A stretch of DNA of 64,000 nt, taken from the NCBI RefSeq assembly GCF_033366695.1, contig NZ_JAOBTQ010000001.1, forward strand, positions 4,154,001 to 4,218,000, written 5' to 3'. This DNA comes from Streptomyces sp. SCL15-4. GTDB lineage: Bacteria > Actinomycetota > Actinomycetes > Streptomycetales > Streptomycetaceae. The position numbers and the translations under genes are program-made. Below, piece by piece: positions 17,829 to 25,758 of this stretch. The number at the start of each line of letters is the position of its first letter. The first letter of the stretch is position 1. Under the pieces are notes generated by a model, which worked only from the letters and a program-made list of their open reading frames with translations, was not told where the DNA came from and ran no database searches.

Positions 17829-18521
17829 GTGGACATCCCAGAACCCCATCGCCGGCTCCTCGCGGACGCCGCCTCGGCGGGCGCTCCGTACGGTCTGGTG
17901 CTGGCCGGCGGCTACGCCCTCCAGGCGCACGGACTGCTCGGCCGGCCGCACGCCGACGTGGACCTGGCCACCGAGAGCCCCGAGGCCATGGAGCGGCTCG
18001 CCGCCGCCGTCGGCGCGGCACTGGAGGCACGGGGCCGGCGGGTGGACACCGGCGCGGTCACCGCGCTGACCGCGCGGCTGGCGGTCACCGACCCGCACAC
18101 CGGCGAGCCGTGCGCGCTCGCGCTGCACAAGGAGACGTTCTGGCAGCCGCCGGAGCCGACCGGGTACGGCCCCGCGCTCTGCCTCGCGGACGCCGTGGGG
18201 ACGAAGATCCGGGCGCTGTACGACCGGGGCGCGGCCGTCGACCTCATCGACGCCCGCGCCTGCGCGGCCCGGTTCTCGCTGCCGGACCTGGAGGAACTGG
18301 GCCGCCGGCACGCCCACGACCCGTTCGACCTGCCGACCCTCCAGTCGCGGCTGACGGGCACGGACTTCTACGCCGACCGGGACTTCCTCCGGTACGGCCT
18401 GGCCGGGGACGACATCGCCGCCCTGCGCGCCTGGGCCCAGCACTGGTCCGACGACATCGCGGAACGGCTGCTGGAGGACGGCGCGTCCCCGGACGCGCCG
18501 ACCGACGAGCAGGGCGGCTGA
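17829..18521 (+). CDS. AbiEii/MNT-like nucleotidyltransferase, no antitoxin partner
   Basis: A 230-residue protein with the N-terminal signature of AbiEii-type nucleotidyltransferases: VLAGGYALQAHGLLGRPHADVDLAT (GG at 27-28, D43-x-D45), a later K-x-x-A region (VGTKIRALYDRGAAVDLID) and a helical C-terminal half. AbiEii proteins are toxins in abortive-infection modules paired with a DNA-binding AbiEi antitoxin. No AbiEi-like gene is present on either side, where the neighbours are a pectate lyase and aspS. Housekeeping or orphan versions are known in streptomycetes, so a toxin role is unproven. GTG 17829 is chosen for GGAG about 10 bases upstream. Confidence 0.75.
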   Translation: MDIPEPHRRLLADAASAGAPYGLVLAGGYALQAHGLLGRPHADVDLATESPEAMERLAAAVGAALEARGRRVDTGAVTALTARLAVTDPHTGEPCALALHKETFWQPPEPTGYGPALCLADAVGTKIRALYDRGAAVDLIDARACAARFSLPDLEELGRRHAHDPFDLPTLQSRLTGTDFYADRDFLRYGLAGDDIAALRAWAQHWSDDIAERLLEDGASPDAPTDEQGG

Positions 18522-18534
18522 GCCCCGGCGACCG

Positions 18535-20298
18535 CTACTTCGGCTGCGGCTTGCGGATGTCCAGGTGCAGCTCGCGCAGGCGGGACTCCTCCAGCTCGGT
18601 CGGGGCGCCCATCATCAGGTCCTGGGCGTTGCCGTTGAGCGGGAAGGCGATCGTCTCGCGAATGTTGGGCTCGTCCGCGAGGAGCATGACGATGCGGTCC
18701 ACGCCCGGGGCGATGCCGCCGTGCGGCGGGGCGCCGAAGCGGAACGCGCGGAGCATGCCGGCGAACTCGCGCTCGGTGGTCTCGCGGTCGTAGCCCGCGA
18801 TCTCGAACGCCTTCAGCATGATGTCCGGCTCGTGGTTGCGGATCGCGCCGGAGGACAGCTCCACGCCGTTGCAGACGATGTCGTACTGCCAGGCCAGGAT
18901 GTCCAGCGGGTCCTGGGACTCCAGCGCCTCCATGCCGCCCTGCGGCATCGAGAACGGGTTGTGCGAGAAGTCGATCTTGCCGGTCTCCTCGTCCTTCTCG
19001 AACATCGGGAAGTCGACGATCCAGCAGAACCGGAAGACGTTCTCCTCGAAGTGGCCGGCGCGCTTGGCGGCCTCGACGCGGACCGCGCCCATGATCTTGG
19101 AGACCTCGTCGAACTCGCCCGCGCCGAAGAAGATCGCGTGGCCGGGGGCCAGCGACAGGCGCTTGGTCAGCTCGGCGACGTTCTCCTCGGTGAGGAACTT
19201 CGCGATCGGGCCGGACAGCGTGCCGTCCTCGCCGACGCGGACCCAGGCCAGGCCCTTGGCGCCCAGCGACACCGCGAAGTCGCCGAGCTGGTCGAAGAAC
19301 TTGCGCGGCTGGTCCTGGACGGCGGGCACGGGCAGGGCGCGCACGTGCTTGCCGGCGAACGCCTTGAACTCCGAGCCCTCGAAGACGTCGGTGATGTCCA
19401 CCAGCTCCAGCTTGGCGCGCAGGTCCGGCTTGTCGGAGCCGTACTTGAGCATCGCCTCGCGGAACGGGATGCGCGGGAACGGGGAGGTGACGTGACGGCC
19501 GCCGCCGAACTCCTCGAACAGCTCGGTCATCAGCTGCTCGATCGGCCGGAAGACGTCCTCCTGCTCGACGAAGCTCATCTCGACGTCGAGCTGGTAGAAC
19601 TCGCCCGGCGAGCGGTCGGCGCGGGCGTCCTCGTCGCGGAAGCAGGGCGCGATCTGGAAGTAGCGGTCGAAGCCGGAGATCATCAGCAGCTGCTTGAACT
19701 GCTGCGGGGCCTGCGGCAGGGCGTAGAACCGGCCCGGGTGCAGCCGGGAGGGGACCACGAAGTCGCGGGCGCCCTCGGGGGAGGTCGCCGTCAGGATCGG
19801 GGTGGCCATCTCGTTGAAGCCGAGCGCGGTCATCTTCTGGCGGATGGCGCCGATGACCGCCGTACGCAGCATGATGTTGCGGTGCATGCGCTCGCGGCGC
19901 AGGTCCAGGAAGCGGTACTCCAGGCGCCGCTCCTCGTTGACCCCGTCCTCGGTGTTGATCGTGAAGGGCAGCGGCTGGGCCGCGCCGAGCAGCTCGACCT
20001 CGGCGACCTCGACCTCGATCTCGCCGGTGGGCAGGTCGGGGTTCACGTTCTCGGTTCCACGTGAGACAACGCGGCCGTCGACGCGGACCGTGGACTCCTT
20101 GGAGATCTTGTCCAGGGCCTCGTACGCCGGGGTGCCGGGGCGGGCGACCAGCTGCGTGATGCCGTAGTGGTCACGCAGATCGATGAAGAGGATGCCACCC
20201 AGGTCGCGCCGATTGTGCAGCCAGCCACTCAGCCGGACGTCGGTGCCGACGTCAGAGGCGCGGAGCTGGCCGCAGGTGTGGGACCTGTACCGATGCAT
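18535..20298 (-). CDS. aspS: Aspartyl-tRNA synthetase
   Basis: A 587-residue class II synthetase of the bacterial type. It has an N-terminal OB-fold anticodon-binding domain (residues 1-105, [19 protein letters not shown]), motif 2 with [15 protein letters not shown], the bacterial GAD insertion at about 290-420 (KGLAWVRV), and motif 3 [13 protein letters not shown] near the end. It charges tRNA-Asp; whether it also charges tRNA-Asn depends on a gatCAB system outside this window. ATG start at 20298. The 13-base gap to the convergent nucleotidyltransferase leaves no terminator. A degenerate parS-like word lies within the coding sequence at 20054-20067. Confidence 0.96.
   Translation of the reverse strand: MHRYRSHTCGQLRASDVGTDVRLSGWLHNRRDLGGILFIDLRDHYGITQLVARPGTPAYEALDKISKESTVRVDGRVVSRGTENVNPDLPTGEIEVEVAEVELLGAAQPLPFTINTEDGVNEERRLEYRFLDLRRERMHRNIMLRTAVIGAIRQKMTALGFNEMATPILTATSPEGARDFVVPSRLHPGRFYALPQAPQQFKQLLMISGFDRYFQIAPCFRDEDARADRSPGEFYQLDVEMSFVEQEDVFRPIEQLMTELFEEFGGGRHVTSPFPRIPFREAMLKYGSDKPDLRAKLELVDITDVFEGSEFKAFAGKHVRALPVPAVQDQPRKFFDQLGDFAVSLGAKGLAWVRVGEDGTLSGPIAKFLTEENVAELTKRLSLAPGHAIFFGAGEFDEVSKIMGAVRVEAAKRAGHFEENVFRFCWIVDFPMFEKDEETGKIDFSHNPFSMPQGGMEALESQDPLDILAWQYDIVCNGVELSSGAIRNHEPDIMLKAFEIAGYDRETTEREFAGMLRAFRFGAPPHGGIAPGVDRIVMLLADEPNIRETIAFPLNGNAQDLMMGAPTELEESRLRELHLDIRKPQPK
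20054..20067. other. Degenerate parS-like sequence inside aspS
   Basis: The word gttccacgtgagac differs from GTTTCACGTGAAAC at two of 14 positions but keeps the central CACGTG. ParB binding here is uncertain because both changes are in the flanks. Confidence 0.3.
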
Positions 20299-20494
20299 CG
20301 TCGTTCATCCAGTCTGTGCGGATCGGGTGTCGCCAGGCGGGTACGGCCTAGGCCATCCCAAGGGTACCGGGCACCCCAAGAACGGCTCCCCACCATGACC
20401 GCCCTCCCGCCGGACGCGGCCGTCGCGACGTCCTGGCGGCGGCCGCCGTCCCATCAGGTGGCACCCGAGGCGCACCTCTCCATAAAGTGGGGCA

Positions 20495-22672
20495 ATGCGC
20501 ACAGGCGAGCCCCTGCCGTCCGTCGGGGAGGTCCTCGCCGCCCTCGCGACCGGGCTGTGGCACTGGGACACGGCCGCCGGGCTGGTCACCGTGGACGCGG
20601 AGGCGGCGCGGCTGCTCGGGCTGCCCGCCGAGCGGGTCACCGTCACCGAGGCCCAGGTCCGGGCCCGGCTGCATCCCGTCGACTGGAACGAGATCACCGG
20701 GATCGTACGGCTCGCGGTCGCCGAGGGCACCCTCGCCGAGGTCCGCATCCGGGTCGTGGACGCCGACGGCCGCATCCTGCGGGTCGTCCGCAGCCGGTCC
20801 AAGCCGTCCTTCGACCCCGAGCGGCGCACCTACGAGCTGATCGGCACCCTCCAGGAGGTGACCGAGCCCGCCCCGGGCACGGCGGCGGCCCGCAGCGCGG
20901 TCACCGGCGACTGGCGGCGCTCCCGGGAGGCGTTCCTGCTGGACGCGGGCCGGGCGCTGGCGGAGGCCCGGTCCACCGCCGAGGTGCTGCGGGTGGCGGG
21001 CGGCCTGTCGATGCCGGGCTTCTCCCCGGACGGGCTCGTGGTCTACGGCGTGGAGGGCGACCGGCTGACGATCACCGGCCAGCACGGGCACCAGCCCGGC
21101 GACATGGGCCCCTTCTCCCACATGCCGCTGGACACCGACTACCCGGCCGCCGAGGTGGTCCGCACCGGCCGGGCCGTCTACCTGTCCTCCCCGGAGGAGT
21201 ACCGCGACCGCTACCCGGCCGCCTGGCCGCTCGCCCGGCGCTTCGGCCGCCGCTCGTGGGCGTTCCTGCCGCTGACGGCGGCCGGGCGGACGAGGGGCGC
21301 CTGGATGGCCGCGTTCACCTACCCGGTGGCGTTCACCCCCGACGAACGCGCGGTCCTCACCACGGTCGCCCGGATGCTCGCCCAGGCGCTGTCCCGGGCC
21401 GGCGCCGCCGAGTCCGAGCGGGAGCTGGCGGAGGGGCTGCAGCGCTCCATGCTGCCGTCGCTCGGCCCGGAGATCCCGGGGATGCGGATCGCCGCCCGGT
21501 ACATCCCGACCGGCGGCGGACTCCAGGTCGGCGGCGACTGGTACGACATGATCCCGCTGCCCTCCGGCCGCTTCGCGCTGGTCATCGGGGACGTCCAGGG
21601 GCATGACGTGCGCGCGGCCGGGATCATGGGCCAGCTGCGGATCGCGCTGCGCGCCTACGCCGCCGAGGGGCACCGCCCGGACGCCGTCCTCTCCCGCGCG
21701 GCCCGCTTCCTGCACGGGGTCACGGACGGCTGCGGGCCCGACGGCCTGGCCGACCCGCGCTTCGCGACCTGCCTGTACGTGGAGGCCGACCCGGCGACCG
21801 GCATGCTGGAGATCGCCCGCGCCGGGCACCCGGACCCGGTGATCCGGATGGCGGACGGCACCGTGATGATGCGGCCGACGGCGGGCGGGCTGCCGCTGGG
21901 CGTCGACCCGGACGCCGACTACCCGACGACCCGGTTCACGCTCGAACCCGACGAGACGCTGATGCTGTGCACCGACGGTCTGATCGAGACCGGCGGGCAC
22001 GACCTGGAGAGCGGCTGGCGCAGGCTGCGCGAGCTGCTGGAGGACCACCGGGCCGGCGAGTACCGCCAGGAGGACCTGGAGACGCTGGCCGACGCGCTGG
22101 TGCAGGCGGTGCACGGACCATCCTCGCACCACACCACCGGCCCGCTGGCCGACCGCCGCGAGGACGACATCGCGCTGCTGCTGCTGTGCCGGCCGGCGGC
22201 CGGCCGCGGGCGCGGCGGCACCGTCGCGGAGGGGCCGCCGGTGCGGCGCACCCTGCTGTCGGTGGCCCAGGACGAGCCGGACCGGATCGCCGAGGCCCGT
22301 CAGCACCTGCGCGAGCTGCTGCACGACTGGACCTCGCCGGATCAGGTGGACTCGGCGGTGCTGCTGGTCTCCGAGATGGTCACCAACGTGCTGGTGCACA
22401 CCGACGCCGACGCGCTGCTGCTGGCCGAGGTCCGCTGCGAGGAGGACGGCCGGCGGCTGCGGGTGGAGGTCTTCGACACCGGTGACGACCTCCCGCACAA
22501 ACGCCGCCCCGGCGAGCTGGCCTCCTCCGGCCGCGGCCTGATGCTGATCGAACTCCTCGCGGACGCGTGGGGGGTGTCCCCGCGCGGCGAGGGCAAGAGC
22601 ATCTGGTTCGAACTCCGGGAGCGCACGGGGGCGGAGACGCCCGGCAGATCGCCGGGGTCGTACGTCCCGTAG
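20495..22672 (+). CDS. PAS-GAF-PP2C-HATPase multidomain signalling protein
   Basis: A 725-residue soluble regulator. Residues about 10-125 resemble a PAS domain, 140-305 a GAF domain (FSPDGLVVYGVEGDRL, RRSWAFLPL), 310-565 a SpoIIE/PP2C phosphatase with VGGDWYDMIPL, IGDVQGHDV and LCTDGLIE, and 590-710 an RsbW-like HATPase domain (VSEMVTNVLVHT, GRGLMLIELLADAWG). One chain thus carries both a phosphatase and an anti-sigma-type kinase module, as in streptomycete OsaC/RsbP-like proteins that control STAS proteins and SigB-like factors. The STAS partner is not in this window. It starts at ATG 20495, divergent from aspS. Confidence 0.88.
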   Translation: MRTGEPLPSVGEVLAALATGLWHWDTAAGLVTVDAEAARLLGLPAERVTVTEAQVRARLHPVDWNEITGIVRLAVAEGTLAEVRIRVVDADGRILRVVRSRSKPSFDPERRTYELIGTLQEVTEPAPGTAAARSAVTGDWRRSREAFLLDAGRALAEARSTAEVLRVAGGLSMPGFSPDGLVVYGVEGDRLTITGQHGHQPGDMGPFSHMPLDTDYPAAEVVRTGRAVYLSSPEEYRDRYPAAWPLARRFGRRSWAFLPLTAAGRTRGAWMAAFTYPVAFTPDERAVLTTVARMLAQALSRAGAAESERELAEGLQRSMLPSLGPEIPGMRIAARYIPTGGGLQVGGDWYDMIPLPSGRFALVIGDVQGHDVRAAGIMGQLRIALRAYAAEGHRPDAVLSRAARFLHGVTDGCGPDGLADPRFATCLYVEADPATGMLEIARAGHPDPVIRMADGTVMMRPTAGGLPLGVDPDADYPTTRFTLEPDETLMLCTDGLIETGGHDLESGWRRLRELLEDHRAGEYRQEDLETLADALVQAVHGPSSHHTTGPLADRREDDIALLLLCRPAAGRGRGGTVAEGPPVRRTLLSVAQDEPDRIAEARQHLRELLHDWTSPDQVDSAVLLVSEMVTNVLVHTDADALLLAEVRCEEDGRRLRVEVFDTGDDLPHKRRPGELASSGRGLMLIELLADAWGVSPRGEGKSIWFELRERTGAETPGRSPGSYVP

Positions 22673-22709
22673 GCGCGCCGTGTGCCGCCCGGGCCGTCGG
22701 CGGCGCGGG

Positions 22710-23777
22710 TCAGGGGTCGCGCCGCGTGGTGTCCGGGCCGTGTGCCGGCGGTTGCCTCCGGCGGCCGAGGAGTTCCGCCCGGACCCCGAAGGCCGCCGCG
22801 GTCACCGGTACCGCGAGGAGCATGCCGAGGATGCCCGCGACGGAGGCGCCCGCGGTGAGCGCCACCAGCACGACGGCCGGGTGCATCTGCACGGTCCGGC
22901 TCTGGATCACCGGTTGCAGCACATGCCCCTCCAGCACCTGCACCGCGAGCACCACCCCGAGCGCCCACAGCGCGATGACGAGGCCCCGGTCGGCGAGGGC
23001 GACCAGCACGGCCACCGCGCCGGAGAGGAAGGCGCCGAGATAGGGGATGTAGGCGCCGACGAAGACGAGCGCGCCGAGCCCGATCGCGCCGGGCACCCTC
23101 AGGACCAGCAGGCCGACGGTGATGCACAGGGCGTCGATGAGCGCGATGAAGGTCGTCCCGCGCATGAACCCCTCCACCGCGGCGAAGGCCCGCCGGGCGA
23201 CGGCCTCGGCGGTGTCGGCGCTGCCGCCGGGCGCGAGGGAGCGCAGGGCGGCCAGGGCCCGGTGGGAGTCGCGCAGGAAGAAGAAGACGAGCAGCAGCGC
23301 GAGCACGGCCATGGCGATGCTCTCGGCGACCAGGCTCACCCCGCTGACGACGTTGGACGCGGCCGTCCCGCCGAACCTGCGCAGCAGTTCGCGCGCGTGG
23401 GAGGCGAGGTCGTCCAGCCCGGTCCCGGAGGCCCCGAAGTGCCGGGCGACGGCCTGGGCGGCGCCGCGCAGCGAGGCGAGGATCTGCGCGCCGCTGTCGA
23501 CGAGCGCGGTGACGACGATGTAGACGGCACCGCCGACGACGGCCACGACGGCGGCGCAGGTGAGCCCGGCCGCCACCGACCGCTGCACCCCGGCCCGCAC
23601 CAGCCACCGGTACAGCGGACCGAGCAGCGCGGTGCCGAGCAGGGCGAGCAGCACCGGCGTGACGGCCGTGCGCAGCTCACCGCAGAGCTGTACGCCGACC
23701 CAGCCCACCGCGGCGACGAGCAGCAGCACGGCGCACCAGGCGGCGAGCCGGCGTACGGGTTCGGGCAGCAGGAGCAC
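22710..23777 (-). CDS. AI-2E family transporter (PerM-like)
   Basis: A 355-residue membrane protein with about eight membrane helices and the family fingerprint LGALVFVGAYIPYLGAFLSGAVAVLVAL followed by LEGHVLQPVIQSRTVQMHPAVVLVALTAG. The family includes TqsA and PerM, linked to quorum-signal export and Na+/H+ antiport, but the substrate of this member is unknown. The start is GTG at 23777 with a weak G-run upstream. It is convergent with the PAS-GAF phosphatase gene, 37 bases apart. The pirin gene upstream has its own terminator hairpin, so this gene is probably transcribed separately. Confidence 0.85.
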   Translation of the reverse strand: MLLLPEPVRRLAAWCAVLLLVAAVGWVGVQLCGELRTAVTPVLLALLGTALLGPLYRWLVRAGVQRSVAAGLTCAAVVAVVGGAVYIVVTALVDSGAQILASLRGAAQAVARHFGASGTGLDDLASHARELLRRFGGTAASNVVSGVSLVAESIAMAVLALLLVFFFLRDSHRALAALRSLAPGGSADTAEAVARRAFAAVEGFMRGTTFIALIDALCITVGLLVLRVPGAIGLGALVFVGAYIPYLGAFLSGAVAVLVALADRGLVIALWALGVVLAVQVLEGHVLQPVIQSRTVQMHPAVVLVALTAGASVAGILGMLLAVPVTAAAFGVRAELLGRRRQPPAHGPDTTRRDP

Positions 23778-23823
23778 GTACCCAGCCGATCACGCGGACC
23801 GCCGGCTGTCCCGCCGCACGGGT

Positions 23824-23850
23824 CCGGACGGGCGAGGTACGCCCGTCCGG
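23824..23850 (-). terminator. Hairpin after the pirin gene
   Basis: A perfect 11-bp stem (ccggacgggcg with cgcccgtccgg) and 5-base loop lie 14 bases after the pirin stop and before the AI-2E transporter start, placed to end pirin transcription. Confidence 0.75.
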
Positions 23851-23863
23851 GTGCCGGGACGGA

Positions 23864-24835
23864 TCAGATGCCGCTGTCGGTCATGCCGTGCACCGCCGGG
23901 ATCTGCCCGAAGCGGCCCTTCTTGAAGTCCTCGAAGGCCTGCACCAGTTCGTCCCTGGTGTTCATGACGAACGGGCCGTAGTGGGCCATCGGCTCCCGGA
24001 TGGGCCGGCCGCCGAGGAGGACGACCTCCAGGTCGGGGGTGTGCGCGTCCTGCTTCTCGTCCGCGCGGACGGTCAGCGCGGAGCCGGCGCCGAAGACGGC
24101 CGTCTGGCCCAGGTGGACCGGCCGGCGCTCCGTACCGACGCTGCCGCGGCCCGCGAGGACGTACGCGAGGCCGTTGAAGTCCTCCCGCCACGGCAGGGTC
24201 AGCTCCGCGCCCGGGGCGAGGGTCGCGTGGATCATCGTGATCGGCGTGTGGGTGACGCCGGGGCCCTGGTGGCCGTCCAGCTCGCCGGCGATGACCCGCA
24301 GCAGCGCGCCGCCGTCGGCGGAGGCGAGCAGCTGGACGGTGCCGCCGCGGATGTCCTGGTAGCGCGGGGCCATCATCTTGTCCTTGGCGGGCAGGTTCAC
24401 CCACAGCTGCAGGCCGTGGAAGAGACCGCCGGACACGACCAGGGACTCCGGCGGCGCCTCGATGTGCAGCAGGCCGGAGCCGGCCGTCATCCACTGGGTG
24501 TCGCCGTTGGTGATGGTGCCTCCGCCGCCGTGCGAGTCCTGGTGGTCGAAGACGCCGTCGATGATGTAGGTGACGGTCTCGAAGCCGCGGTGCGGGTGCC
24601 AGGGGGTGCCCTTGGGCTCGCCCGGCGCGTACTCCACCTCTCCCATCTGGTCCATCATGATGAACGGGTCGAGGTGGCGGTGGTTGATCCCGGCGAACGC
24701 CCGGCGCACCGGGAATCCCTCGCCCTCGAAACCGCTCGGGGCGGTCGTGACGGCCAGCACGGGACGTGCCACGGCGTCGGCGGGAGCGGTCACACGGGGC
24801 AGCGTCAACGGGTTCTCGACGGTCACTGCGGGCAT
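23864..24835 (-). CDS. Pirin family bicupin protein
   Basis: A 323-residue cytosolic protein with two cupin barrels. The N-terminal barrel holds the metal ligands in WHPHRGFETVTYIIDG, followed by HQDSHGGGGTITNGDTQWMTAGSGLLHIE, which is diagnostic of pirins. Some pirins are quercetin 2,3-dioxygenases and others are redox-responsive regulators; sequence alone does not decide. AGGAGG lies 7 bases before the ATG at 24835. A possible MarR-type operator lies about 30 bases upstream, which would suit redox or electrophile control. Confidence 0.88.
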   Translation of the reverse strand: MPAVTVENPLTLPRVTAPADAVARPVLAVTTAPSGFEGEGFPVRRAFAGINHRHLDPFIMMDQMGEVEYAPGEPKGTPWHPHRGFETVTYIIDGVFDHQDSHGGGGTITNGDTQWMTAGSGLLHIEAPPESLVVSGGLFHGLQLWVNLPAKDKMMAPRYQDIRGGTVQLLASADGGALLRVIAGELDGHQGPGVTHTPITMIHATLAPGAELTLPWREDFNGLAYVLAGRGSVGTERRPVHLGQTAVFGAGSALTVRADEKQDAHTPDLEVVLLGGRPIREPMAHYGPFVMNTRDELVQAFEDFKKGRFGQIPAVHGMTDSGI

Positions 24836-24864
24836 GTCGGGTACCTCCTTGGTACGCCCACTTT

Positions 24865-24880
24865 AGTTGAGCGTTGAACT
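24865..24880. promoter_or_regulatory. Possible MarR-type operator upstream of pirin
   Basis: The 16-mer agttgagcgttgaact is symmetric at six of eight positions (AGTT...AACT with central CG). It sits between the promoter area and start codon of pirin. It resembles TTGAACGTTCAA-like MarR sites; no MarR gene is in the window. Confidence 0.3.
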
Positions 24881-24901
24881 TCTTGCCAGTCACAACGGGA
24901 A

Positions 24902-24929
24902 GGGCCCGGAGGGAATTCCCTCCGGGCCC
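24902..24929 (-). terminator. 28-bp perfect palindrome after the SseB gene
   Basis: Bases 24902-24929 are a perfect inverted repeat (gggcccggagggaa then ttccctccgggccc) starting 16 bases after the SseB-domain gene stop and upstream of pirin; a probable terminator. Confidence 0.8.
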
Positions 24930-24945
24930 GGGTCCGGGTGGCCTC

Positions 24946-25422
24946 TCAGCCGCCGCCGTACATGCGGCGCATCGCGAAGTCGACCATCTGCTCGACCGCC
25001 TTGGCGTCGAAGACGATCCGGTGCTCGCCCTCCATGTCCAGGACGAAGCCGTAGCCGGTCGGCAGCAGGTCGATCACCTCCGCGCCGGTGATCACGAAGT
25101 ACTTGGACTCCTTGCCCGCGTACCGGCGCAGCTCCTTCAGCGAGGTGAACATCGGGATCACCGGCTGCTGGGTGTTGTGCAGGGCGAGGAAGCCCGGGCT
25201 GTCGCCGCGCGGGCAGTACACCTTGGAGGTGGCGAAGATCTGCTGGAAGTCCTCGGCGGCCATCTGCCCGGTGGTGAAGGCGCGCACCGCGTCCGCGAGC
25301 GAGGGCGGGGACGGCTCCGGATAGAGCGGCGGCTGCTGGCCGTACCCGCCGACACCGCCCGGCATCTGCTGCGGCGGGGCGTACTGCTGCTGAGCACCCG
25401 CGTTCTGGTCGTAGCCGTACAT
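24946..25422 (-). CDS. SseB-domain protein
   Basis: A 158-residue cytosolic protein. The first 40 residues are Gln/Pro/Gly/Tyr-rich low complexity (MYGYDQNAGAQQQYAPPQQ). The remainder matches the SseB N-terminal domain: VYCPRGDSPGFLALHNTQQPVIPMFTS, then LKELRRYAG and a TGAEVIDLLPTGYGFVLD block. Proteins with this domain are of unclear function in actinobacteria and are not a secretion system by themselves. The ATG at 25422 is supported by the Tyr/Gln-rich start typical of streptomycete versions. It ends in its own palindromic terminator. Confidence 0.8.
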   Translation of the reverse strand: MYGYDQNAGAQQQYAPPQQMPGGVGGYGQQPPLYPEPSPPSLADAVRAFTTGQMAAEDFQQIFATSKVYCPRGDSPGFLALHNTQQPVIPMFTSLKELRRYAGKESKYFVITGAEVIDLLPTGYGFVLDMEGEHRIVFDAKAVEQMVDFAMRRMYGGG

Positions 25423-25758
25423 GGGCAGAAGCGTACCGAGCCACCCCGCCGCCCGGTCGGGCTACGGCGCGAAACCTCGCGCGTCAGCGCGGAGGAGCGG
25501 GGGCGCGGGCCGGGCTCGCGTCGTCGCCGCGGGTTCACCCGGACGGCCGGGCGCGCGGAGGTGTTCACGGCGCACTCCGAGGGGGCATGCACCTGGCACG
25601 CGACAACGCGCCCGCGCCGGTACTTGAGACGCGTCACAGATGCCCTGATCGGGGTTGCGTCTTATTACCGACGGGTAGCATCATCGTAGCTACTTGTTGG
25701 TACGTGAACTAGGTGCGAGGAGTCAGTGCCTCGCCGATCCCTCTACGGAGCCGTCGCC
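25423..25758. other. Divergent intergenic region, 336 bp
   Basis: No plausible gene lies here. It holds promoters for the SseB gene (leftward) and the acyl-CoA dehydrogenase (rightward). The part nearest the dehydrogenase, from about 25650, is clearly richer in A and T and contains the inverted repeat annotated at 25665-25678. The remainder is ordinary GC-rich sequence. Confidence 0.6.
25665..25678. promoter_or_regulatory. Possible TetR-type operator of the acyl-CoA dehydrogenase
   Basis: TTACC-gacg-GGTAG is an inverted repeat (TACC/GGTA perfect) about 80 bases before the dehydrogenase start. TTACC-type palindromes are seen at fatty-acid-responsive TetR sites in actinobacteria; the assignment here is inference. 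Confidence 0.4.
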
